Shown: piece after piece, positions 1 to 5,076 of the stretch | Numbering within the stretch: position 1 is the first letter of the stretch | Layout: every line of letters starts with the position of its first letter | From: Sphingopyxis sp. | GTDB taxonomy: Bacteria > Pseudomonadota > Alphaproteobacteria > Sphingomonadales > Sphingomonadaceae | Assembly (NCBI GenBank): GCA_012035435.1 | Contig: JAAUPH010000143.1 | Coordinates: 1 to 6,326 of the forward strand | Direction of reading: 5' to 3' | DNA: 6,326 bases | The notes under the pieces: model-generated | What the model saw: only the letters and a program-made list of their open reading frames with translations | The model's database searches: none | What the model was told of the DNA's origin: nothing | Position numbers and translations under genes: made by a program

Positions 1-359
1 TTCCGCATGTGCAGCAAGCGCCCGATGATCCGAGGAAGTGCGATGCGCACGCAGGCCAATAGCGCCTGCGCCTCCCGCGCATCGAACATCAGCGGCGGCA
101 GGGTGTAGCCGCTGCGCATGCGATAGCCGACGCCGGCCTCGCCTTCGATCGGTACGCCCGATGCGACGAGGTCGGCGATGTCGCGATACACCGTGCGTTC
201 GCTGACCTCGAGTCGTTCGCCGAGCCACGCCGCCAGCCGTCCCACGCCCGCTTCAAGTGCAGCAAAGTCCAGCACCGCATCGCCCAGCAACAGCGCAGGC
301 GCACCTGGCGCACCGCACAGCGGCAGATGGTCAATCGGTCGGGACGGCGGCGTGGTCAT
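1..359 (-). CDS. Hybrid frame: N-terminus of exosortase A-associated acyl-CoA ligase joined to YafY/WYL-type HTH regulator (3' end outside window)
   Basis: An uninterrupted minus-strand frame starts at ATG 359 and runs off the window start (119 codons). Residues 1 to about 47, with LLLGDAVLDFAALEAGVGRL, match the beginning of AMP-forming acyl-CoA ligases of the exosortase A cluster, where such a sequence leads into the adenylation domain. From about residue 48 (ERLEVSERTVYRDIADLVAS, then GVGYRMRSGYTLPPLMF) the protein is instead the HTH end and linker of a YafY/DeoR-like regulator that normally continues into a WYL domain. The regulator half lacks its first helix and the ligase half lacks all catalytic motifs, so neither is functional as written. 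The ligase start fits its neighbours: it is divergent from the GNAT-ACP-hydrolase operon with a 50-base gap. Its shine-dalgarno is weak. The switch is most simply an assembly or amplification chimera inside a shared A-W-L-x-E-R stretch (about 213-232). The identity of both halves is family recognition by eye. Confidence 0.7.
   Translation of the reverse strand, partial: MTTPPSRPIDHLPLCGAPGAPALLLGDAVLDFAALEAGVGRLAAWLGERLEVSERTVYRDIADLVASGVPIEGEAGVGYRMRSGYTLPPLMFDAREAQALLACVRIALPRIIGRLLHMR
213..232. other. Probable chimeric junction 1 (acyl-CoA ligase / HTH regulator)
   Basis: The minus-strand protein reads A-A-W-L-G-E-R-L-E-V-S-E-R here. A-W-L-x-E-R is plausible both in the ligase (A-W-L-A-E-R-G-V is usual) and just before the winged-helix recognition region of YafY regulators (W-L-A-E-R-L-E-V-S-E-R-T). 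A join within this short shared stretch would keep the frame open. There is no insertion sequence or repeat at the site. Confidence 0.55.
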
Positions 360-409
360 CGGCTGTTAGGAACCTGCGTGCTAAGGGCCCCGCGCTATGG
401 GATGGAACG
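360..409. promoter_or_regulatory. Short divergent intergenic region between ligase and GNAT operon
   Basis: Fifty bases separate the minus-strand ligase start from the probable GNAT start, so promoters for both directions must lie here or inside the flanking coding sequence. I see no clear -35/-10 pair. The only symmetry is a weak TTAG...CTAA (4-base arms). The function is inferred from gene order only. Confidence 0.3.
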
Positions 410-581
410 GTGAAGATCAGGCTAACGCAATTGTCGCGGCGCGGCCACCGGCAATGGCCGCTGGGCGTGGCCGGGCCGTTCGACGGCCTGACTGGTTCGA
501 CCGGCTTGCCGCGCTGCACTGGCCGACGCAACGCGCTGCGATGGCCATGGGCAAGCGGGCGGCGCGACAGCATGGCTGCCG
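410..581 (+). pseudogene. Frameshifted 5' part of the GNAT acyltransferase gene
   Basis: The protein continues upstream of 582 in pieces. From GTG 410 one frame gives an N-terminus ending VAGPFDGL. After G490 the next frame gives DWFDRLAALHWPTQRAAMAMG. After G555 the third frame gives AGGATAWLPLVELDAGHR, which continues into the downstream open frame. Restoring one G at each place (CTG-GAC at 488-492 and AAG-GCG at 553-557) produces a single frame of 343 codons including stop, ending at 1436, which is a normal length for this acyltransferase family. The GTG at 410 follows a GGATGGA-like purine stretch, but the start is tentative. The breaks are either sequencing errors or real mutations; error seems likelier because the rest of the gene is well preserved. 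Confidence 0.65.
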
Positions 582-1436
582 TTGGTTGAGCTCGACGCGG
601 GGCACCGGGTGAGCCTCGCCAATTGGTATAGCTTTGCGCACCGCCCGCTGTTTGCAGGCAGCCACGATGTACCCGCGCAGCAATTGGCACTCACCGACCT
701 GTTCGGCCGCATGCGTCCTTCAACAGCAAGGCTAACGCTCTATCCCTTGCCTGAGACCGACGGTTCGGCAGCGATGGTGCGCGAAGCGCTTAAGGCCGCG
801 GGCTGGTGGGTCCGCGCCCAACCGGTCGGCGACAGCCACTGGCTCGCGCTTAACGGGATGAGCCATGACCAGTGGTGGCAATCGCGCCCCGGCGAGTTGC
901 GCAGCACCGTCACGCGCAAATCAAAGAAGAATATTGTCGAAATCGCCATATCGACCGACTTCGATCCCGGACTATGGGCGCTGTACGAAGCGATTTACGC
1001 CGAAAGCTGGAAACCCGAGGAAGGCACCCCGGGGCTGCTGCGCGCCTTTGCGGAAGTCGAGGGCGCAGCAGGGCGGCTGCGGCTCGGTCTTGCCCGCATC
1101 GATGGCGCGGCGGTGGCAGCGCAGTTCTGGACCGTCGAAAATGGCTGCGCCTATATCCATAAGCTCGCGCACACGGCGGCCAGCGTCCGTGCATCGCCGG
1201 GAACATTGCTCACCGCAGCGCTATTTCAACGCGTCATATCGGTGGATCAAGTCCGGCGCGTGGACTTCGGAACGGGTGACGATCGATACAAAGAAGCGTG
1301 GATGAACCGCCACAATCGATTGTGGCGAATCGAAGCTTTTAATCCGGCGCGACCGCAGGCATGGCTGCCCGCGATCAAATCAACCTTTGCCGAATGGCAA
1401 GACCACCGGAAGGCTCCTTCTCATGGACAAAGTTGA
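582..1436 (+). CDS. GNAT/FemAB-like N-acyltransferase, exosortase A system-associated
   Basis: This is the main body of an acyltransferase of the GNAT fold (Acetyltransf_6/FemAB-like type) that accompanies exosortase A genes in sphingomonads. It probably transfers an acyl or amino-acyl group within the exopolysaccharide/PEP-CTERM pathway, but its substrate is unknown. Recognisable blocks in order are SLANWYSF, the segment R-P-G-E-L-R-S-T-V-T-R-K, the family signature YAESWKPEEG followed by LLRAFAEVEGAAGRLRLGLA, VAAQFWTVENGCAYIHKLAH, and VDFGTGDDRYKEAW near the end. The open frame begins at TTG 582, but this is only where the last frame becomes open: no ribosome-binding site precedes it, and the true N-terminus lies upstream across two frameshifts (410-581). 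The stop overlaps the start of the carrier-protein gene by 14 bases, implying translational coupling. High confidence in family, low confidence in substrate. Confidence 0.85.
   Translation: MVELDAGHRVSLANWYSFAHRPLFAGSHDVPAQQLALTDLFGRMRPSTARLTLYPLPETDGSAAMVREALKAAGWWVRAQPVGDSHWLALNGMSHDQWWQSRPGELRSTVTRKSKKNIVEIAISTDFDPGLWALYEAIYAESWKPEEGTPGLLRAFAEVEGAAGRLRLGLARIDGAAVAAQFWTVENGCAYIHKLAHTAASVRASPGTLLTAALFQRVISVDQVRRVDFGTGDDRYKEAWMNRHNRLWRIEAFNPARPQAWLPAIKSTFAEWQDHRKAPSHGQS
1408..1413 (+). promoter_or_regulatory. Ribosome-binding site deciding the acyl carrier protein start
   Basis: GGAAGG lies nine bases before ATG 1423 and selects this start over the in-frame ATG at 1387, which has no comparable purine stretch and would overlap the acyltransferase by 50 bases. 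Confidence 0.6.
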
Positions 1437-1680
1437 CACCGTGCTGCGCGCGATCATGGCCGATGTGCTGGGGCTGGGTGAGGATCGGGCGGCGGCCCTA
1501 ACCGACGAGAGCGAATTGTTCGGCGCGCTTCCCGAATTTGATTCGATGTCGGTAGCGGTGGTTCTTACGGAGCTCGAAGACCGGCTGGGCATCATCATCG
1601 ACGACGAGGACGTCGACGGCGAGTTGTTTGCGACCTTTGGCAATTTGCTCCGCTTCTGCCGCGCAAAGCTGGCCGCCTGA
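1423..1680 (+). CDS. Acyl carrier protein, exosortase A cluster
   Basis: An 85-residue acidic protein with the acyl/peptidyl carrier fold. The 4'-phosphopantetheine attachment site is Ser41 in the motif FDSMSV, equivalent to the D-S-L/M motif of AcpP, followed by an acidic helix (LTELEDRLGIIIDDEDVD) typical of carrier helix II-III. The size (about 80-90 residues) is normal. It is a dedicated carrier rather than the housekeeping AcpP: it sits between the acyltransferase and two hydrolase-like genes and opposite an AMP-forming acyl-CoA ligase that is a natural candidate for loading it. It overlaps the upstream gene by 14 bases and is followed after 8 bases by hydrolase 2, so it is part of one transcript. 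The cargo is not known from the sequence. Confidence 0.9.
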   Translation: MDKVDTVLRAIMADVLGLGEDRAAALTDESELFGALPEFDSMSVAVVLTELEDRLGIIIDDEDVDGELFATFGNLLRFCRAKLAA

Positions 1681-1688
1681 TCCCTACG

Positions 1689-2366
1689 ATGTCGCCTGAC
1701 GAAGTCTGTTTGCGGCTGGGTCCAGCGGACGCAGCGGCCCGCGTTCTGTTCATCCCGCCGCTGTTTGAAGAAGCCAACCGCACGCGCCGCACGATCGTGA
1801 TGGCGATGCGGGCGCTGTCGGCGCGGGGCATTGCCTCGCTGCTCCCCGACCTGCCCGGCCAGAATGACAGTTTGGTCGCCACCGCCGACGTGGACTTGTC
1901 CCACTGGCGGTGCGCGCTAACCAATCAAGGTATCGGCGAGGCAAGCCCGCTGTTTGTTGCCAGTATCCGCAGCGGCGCGCTGATGGATGACGCGGTCGCA
2001 GCCGCTGGCTATTGGCGACTGGTACCTGTCGCCGGTGCCAATCTGCTCCGCACCTTGCTGCGCGCCCGCGTGGCGAGTGACCGCGAACGCGGCATCGAAA
2101 CCAGCGTTGATCAGCTCATCGCCGAAGCCGCGAGTGCGCCGCTCCGGCTCGCGGGCAATTTATTGTCTCCCACCATGATTTCGCAGTTGCACGCCGCTGA
2201 GCCAACGCCCCTCACGCCGCTGCGCAGCGTCACCTTGGGCAACGGCGCAGATCAGATCGCAGGCTCGCCGCTGTGGCTGCGCGCCGAGCCCGGCGAAGAC
2301 TTCGCAATGGCCGAAGCGATGGCCAAAGACATCAGCGCTTGGATTGCAACATGCGCCATAGCCTGA
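1689..2366 (+). CDS. Alpha/beta hydrolase-like protein, exosortase A-associated hydrolase 2 type
   Basis: A 225-residue protein resembling the short sphingomonad form of exosortase A-associated hydrolase 2. Visible elements are the first strand and oxyanion region RVLFIPPLFEEANRTRR (residues 18-34), a strand-turn SLLPDLPGQNDS (50-61), and the position of the nucleophile elbow FVASIRSGAL (89-98). The elbow reads S-I-R-S-G, so the place of a catalytic Ser is Arg94. As I recall, relatives have a G-L-R-L-G-like elbow, so this is probably a family trait rather than damage. The protein may therefore bind or hold an acylated partner instead of acting as a classical serine hydrolase. It follows the carrier protein by 8 bases and overlaps hydrolase 1 by 16 bases. 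No strong ribosome-binding site precedes ATG 1689, consistent with coupling to the gene before it. Confidence 0.75.
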   Translation: MSPDEVCLRLGPADAAARVLFIPPLFEEANRTRRTIVMAMRALSARGIASLLPDLPGQNDSLVATADVDLSHWRCALTNQGIGEASPLFVASIRSGALMDDAVAAAGYWRLVPVAGANLLRTLLRARVASDRERGIETSVDQLIAEAASAPLRLAGNLLSPTMISQLHAAEPTPLTPLRSVTLGNGADQIAGSPLWLRAEPGEDFAMAEAMAKDISAWIATCAIA

Positions 2367-3175
2367 CCTTTGCCTGCAACGGCAGCACGCTCGCCGCGAC
2401 CCTCGACGCGGCGAGCGGCACGACGGGTCTGCTGATCGTGTCTGGCGGCAATGAGATCCGCTGCGGCGCCCATCGCGGCATGGCCGTACTCGCACAGCGC
2501 ATCGCAGGCGCGGGACACCCGGTACTGCGCTTCGACCGGCGCGGCGTTGGCGACAGCGAAGGGGAAAATGACGGCTTTCTGAGTAGCCGCGACGACATCG
2601 CCGCCGCGCTCAACGCCTTTCGGGCGGCCTCACCAGCGCTTGAACGCGTCGTGGCCTTTGGCAATTGCGATGCAGCCAGCGCCTTGTTGTTGCACCAGCC
2701 GCTGACGGTCGATGCGCTGGTGCTGGCCAATCCCTGGACCATGGAGGCTGATGGTGCGGAGGATGGCAACAACGGTGGCCCCGCCCTGCCCCCCTCTGCC
2801 GCCATTCGCGCGCGCTATCTTGCCCGGCTGCGCGATCCGGCAAGCCTGCGCCGCTTGCTGCGCGGCGAAATTGATCTGGGCAAATTGCGCCGCGGCATGA
2901 CGAAATTGCTGCCGCGCCAGACGGTCCCGGCGTCGGATTCGCTGGGCCAGCGGGTCGTCAGTGCCATTGCCGACCTGCCGATCCCGGCGACGCTGCTCGT
3001 CGCTACGGGCGACCGAACGGCGCAAGCCTTCACCGAACATTGGAAAATCGCGCCACGCGAACTGACCGCGCGTATCCCATTGGTCACGCGGGACAGCGCG
3101 AGCCACAGCTTTGCAGGCGACGACGCCGTTTGGCTGGCGGAACGACTGCTCACTGCGCTCGCCACCGCGACTTAG
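2351..3175 (+). CDS. Alpha/beta hydrolase, exosortase A-associated hydrolase 1
   Basis: A 274-residue alpha/beta hydrolase matching the exosortase A system-associated hydrolase 1 family. In order: LLIVSGGNEIRCGAHRGM (27-44) containing the oxyanion loop, the characteristic VLRFDRRGVGDSEG (58-71), and the elbow VVAFGNCDAASALLLH with Cys106 in the usual place of the nucleophilic serine. A candidate catalytic His is His252 in SASHSF. Cys at the elbow is a feature I associate with this family (G-x-C-D-x-A-S). ATG 2351 is chosen because the protein then begins with the typical N-terminal strand (MRHSLTFACNGSTLAATL). The frame is open further upstream to 2273, but that part overlaps hydrolase 2 and looks like noise. 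The gene is the last in the operon. Its TAG shares two bases with the stop of the convergent TetR gene, with no terminator hairpin between them. Confidence 0.85.
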   Translation: MRHSLTFACNGSTLAATLDAASGTTGLLIVSGGNEIRCGAHRGMAVLAQRIAGAGHPVLRFDRRGVGDSEGENDGFLSSRDDIAAALNAFRAASPALERVVAFGNCDAASALLLHQPLTVDALVLANPWTMEADGAEDGNNGGPALPPSAAIRARYLARLRDPASLRRLLRGEIDLGKLRRGMTKLLPRQTVPASDSLGQRVVSAIADLPIPATLLVATGDRTAQAFTEHWKIAPRELTARIPLVTRDSASHSFAGDDAVWLAERLLTALATAT

Positions 3176-3767
3176 CCTCGCGGCGCCAGTCCATCGACCA
3201 GGCGGCGGAAACCGCTGATCAGACTTTCGACATCCACACCCTCTTCGCCGCGCGCCAGCGCAAAGCCCGCATTGTTCATCGCCCCCATCAACAGAACGGC
3301 GAGCGGGCGTGTGGGCAGATTCTCAATCCGTCCGCTCGCTTTCAACATCCGAACCCCGCCTGCGACGGTTTGCAAACCCATGCGCGAATCAATGGCGCGC
3401 CATTCATCGGCACCCAGGACCACCGGGCCATCGACAGTGACGATGCGATGAAATCGGACTTCTTCGCAAAGCCCAAGGCCGCAGTCATCCCGCCGACAAT
3501 GGCGTCGAGCGGATCTTGCGTATTCACCAATTTGAACGCGGCCAGCGCAGCGTCATTCAATTCCCCCACCAACTCTTCGAACACAGCGCGAAACAGTCCG
3601 GCCTTGGACCCAAAATGATGGAAGAGTGCGCCCACCGTGACGCCCGCCGCAGCCGCGATGTCGCGCGCAGCGGCATTGGCATACCCCTTTGTCGCGAAAT
3701 GTTCACGCCCGGCGGCGAGAATGTCGGCGCGCGTTATCGCTGCGTCTGCTGCGCTGCGGCGTGCCAT
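3172..3767 (-). pseudogene. TetR/AcrR family transcriptional regulator, interrupted by one frameshift
   Basis: The N-terminal frame (ATG 3767 down to about 3450) has a typical TetR DNA-binding domain: RADILAAGREHFATKGYANA, then RDIAAAAGVTVGALFHHFGS (residues 35-54), the recognition-helix signature, then KAGLFRAVFEEL. At Phe106 (3452-3450) the frame changes. The other frame continues sensibly as HRIVTVDGPVVLGADEW and ends with SLISGFRRLVDGLAPRG and TAA at 3174-3172. As written the first frame runs on to a stop at 3342. Adding one base at 3450 gives 198 residues, a normal TetR length. ATG 3767 is chosen over ATG 3809 because AGGAGA sits six bases upstream and the protein then starts MARRSAAD. 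The ligand is unknown. It is convergent with hydrolase 1, so regulation of that operon is possible but not shown. Confidence 0.8.
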
Positions 3768-3773
3768 AGGCGT

Positions 3774-3779
3774 TCTCCT
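3774..3779 (-). promoter_or_regulatory. Ribosome-binding site of the TetR gene
   Basis: On the minus strand AGGAGA is six bases before ATG 3767. It decides that start against the in-frame ATG at 3809. Confidence 0.6.
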
Positions 3780-3790
3780 GCCAATGTCGG

Positions 3791-3809
3791 TTGTTCCGAC
3801 TTGAAACAA
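3791..3809. promoter_or_regulatory. Possible TetR operator (19-bp imperfect palindrome)
   Basis: TTGTTCCGACTTGAAACAA has 7-base arms (TTGTTCC/GAAACAA, six of seven pairing) around a 5-base centre. It lies 24 bases upstream of the TetR start codon, a common place for an autoregulatory TetR site. The assignment is by position and symmetry only. Confidence 0.35.
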
Positions 3810-3824
3810 TTAACGATCCGCGAC

Positions 3825-3852
3825 TTGACCCGTTCCAAGCAGATGATACATA
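3825..3852 (+). promoter_or_regulatory. Weak plus-strand promoter-like sequence
   Basis: TTGACC (3825-3830) is a good -35 match. Sixteen bases later TACATA (3847-3852) is a poor -10. It points toward the terminator at 3962-4000 and could drive a short non-coding transcript. Confidence 0.22.
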
Positions 3853-3864
3853 ACATGGCTATGT
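3848..3864. repeat. Short dyad in the TetR-trxB intergenic region
   Basis: ACATA (3848-3852) and TATGT (3860-3864) form an inverted repeat with a 7-base centre. The arms are short. It may be a second regulator site or chance. Confidence 0.25.
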
Positions 3865-4000
3865 AATTCACGCGAGTCGTTTGGCAGTCAGGTCTTGCCC
3901 AGATGATTTCCGTGATTTGCTGTTCTGCGGGCATTGCGACCCGGCCGCAGGACAAATCGGCCCCCCGTTGCGCTCCAACGCGCGACGGGGGTCATTTTTT
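3860..4000 (+). ncRNA. Candidate small RNA between the TetR gene and trxB
   Basis: About 140 bases lie between a promoter-like sequence (3825-3852) and a strong intrinsic terminator (3962-4000) on the plus strand, opposite in direction to both flanking genes. No convincing protein is encoded: the plus-strand frames here are shadows of trxB or short. The terminator must end some plus-strand transcript, and the convergent operon ending at 3175 is nearly 800 bases away across the TetR gene, so a dedicated short RNA is a reasonable reading. It does not resemble tRNA, the SRP RNA core or another RNA I recognise. Read-through antisense RNA from the hydrolase operon is the main alternative. Confidence 0.28.
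3962..4000 (+). terminator. Intrinsic (rho-independent) terminator, plus strand
   Basis: CCCCCGTTGCGC (3962-3973) pairs with GCGCGACGGGGG (3980-3991) over 12 positions, one of them a G-U pair, around the 6-base loop TCCAAC. TCA and six Ts (3995-4000) follow. On the minus strand the stem is preceded by As and followed by no T-run, so it would not be a good terminator for trxB. Confidence 0.75.
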
Positions 4001-4015
4001 GCGAGTCGCTCAGTC

Positions 4016-4972
4016 TCATGCAGCATGAAACTCGGTTTCCGCGAGAAAGCGTTCGGCATCGAGTGCGGCCATGCAGCCCATCCCCGCCGCCGTGACCGCC
4101 TGACGATACACGTGATCGGCCACGTCGCCCGCAGCAAAGACGCCCGCGATGCTGGTGCGCGCGGTTCCCGGCTCGACGTTCAGATATCCACCATCGTGCA
4201 TCGGCAACTGGCCTGCGAACAATTCGGTGGCGGGCTTATGCCCGATGGCGACGAATGCGCCATCAGTGGGTTCATGGCTCACCGCGCCCGTGACCGTATC
4301 GACCAAGTCAACGCCGATCAGACCCGCCGTCCCCTCACCAGCGACGAAGCGGTCGACCCGCTTGTTCCACATCACCGAAATCTTGGGATGCGCGAACAGC
4401 CGGTCGGCCAGGATTTTCTCACAACGCAGGCTGTCGCGCCGGTGGATCAGCGTCACATTGTCGCTGTGATTGGTCAGGTACAGCGCTTCTTCGACCGCCG
4501 TATTGCCGCCGCCGATAACAACGACCTTTTTGCCCCGATAAAAAAATCCATCGCAGGTGGCACAGGCCGAAACGCCTTTGCCGCCCAATTCCTGCTCGCC
4601 CGCCACGCCCAGCCACTTGGCCTGCGCGCCCGTCGCGATGATCAACGTGTCGCCAACATAGACATCGCCGCCGTCGCCGGTGGCGCGGAACGGCCGCTGC
4701 GACAGGTCGACATTGACGATGGTATCCCAGATCACCTTCGTTCCGACGTGTTCGGCCTGAGCCTGCATTTCCTCCATCAGCCACGGTCCCTGGACCACGC
4801 TGCGAAAACCGGGGTAGTTTTCCACATCGGTGGTGATGGTCAGCTGGCCGCCGGGCTGGATGCCCTGGACCACGATGGGCGCCATTCCGGCGCGCGCGGC
4901 ATAAATGGCGGCGGTATAGCCCGCCGGTCCCGATCCGATGATCAGGCAGCGAGTATTGTGCGTAGTGGGCAT
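4016..4972 (-). CDS. trxB: Thioredoxin-disulfide reductase (NADPH)
   Basis: A full-length 318-residue low-molecular-weight thioredoxin reductase: a cytoplasmic FAD homodimer that passes electrons from NADPH to thioredoxin. The FAD-binding Rossmann motif GSGPAGYTAAIYAARAG is at residues 13-29. The substrate/FAD segment PGGQLTITTDVENYPG follows at 40-55. The redox-active pair is Cys137/Cys140 in ACATCDGFF. The NADPH-binding fold is VVVIGGGNTAVEEAL (150-164), with the NADP-specific HRRDSLR at 177-183. The C-terminal FAD motif is GVFAAGDVADHVYRQAVTAA. ATG 4972 has AGGAA four bases upstream, and the N-terminus (MPTTHNTRCLIIGSGPAG) is of normal length. A promoter-like sequence lies just upstream (5003-5031). 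It is intact, unlike its neighbours, and its sequence fits a sphingomonad. Confidence 0.95.
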   Translation of the reverse strand: MPTTHNTRCLIIGSGPAGYTAAIYAARAGMAPIVVQGIQPGGQLTITTDVENYPGFRSVVQGPWLMEEMQAQAEHVGTKVIWDTIVNVDLSQRPFRATGDGGDVYVGDTLIIATGAQAKWLGVAGEQELGGKGVSACATCDGFFYRGKKVVVIGGGNTAVEEALYLTNHSDNVTLIHRRDSLRCEKILADRLFAHPKISVMWNKRVDRFVAGEGTAGLIGVDLVDTVTGAVSHEPTDGAFVAIGHKPATELFAGQLPMHDGGYLNVEPGTARTSIAGVFAAGDVADHVYRQAVTAAGMGCMAALDAERFLAETEFHAA

Positions 4973-5002
4973 GTCGTTCCTGGCGCTTGTTTCTTGTTTC
5001 TA

Positions 5003-5031
5003 TAGATAGGGCGACTCTGCGCCGTCGCCAA
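5003..5031 (-). promoter_or_regulatory. Possible trxB promoter containing a dyad in the spacer
   Basis: On the minus strand TTGGCG (5031-5026) and TATCTA (5008-5003) are separated by 17 bases, giving a start near 4996 and a short leader of about 25 bases. The perfect inverted repeat GGCGAC (5010-5015) / GTCGCC (5024-5029) with an 8-base centre fills the spacer and could be a regulator site. The -10 match is poor, so this is tentative. Confidence 0.32.
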
Positions 5032-5060
5032 CAGCGCTAGCAACTGGCATCCCTATGGCC

Positions 5061-5074
5061 AAGAGGGAGAGGGA
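5061..5074 (+). promoter_or_regulatory. Ribosome-binding site of the methyltransferase gene
   Basis: A purine-rich stretch, AAGAGGGAGAGGGA, ends two bases before ATG 5077. It strongly supports that start. Confidence 0.6.
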
Positions 5075-5076
5075 AT

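Noticed and set aside
257..589. Plus-strand frame of 110 codons over the ligase start
   Set aside because: The part before 410 is antisense to the ligase. Only 410-490 looks like genuine acyltransferase sequence, and it is described under the frameshifted 5' part.
3734..3955. Minus-strand frame of 73 codons spanning the TetR leader
   Set aside because: It runs through the TetR ribosome-binding site and start in another frame, has no ribosome-binding site and no recognisable domain.
3850..3960. A tRNA or other housekeeping RNA before the terminator
   Set aside because: There is no GTTCRA T-loop, no acceptor-stem pairing and no SRP-like GGAAGCAGCC core.
3881..5005. Long plus-strand open frame of 374 codons opposite trxB
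   Set aside because: It is the antisense shadow of a complete trxB with all motifs. Its own product has no recognisable family and no ribosome-binding site.
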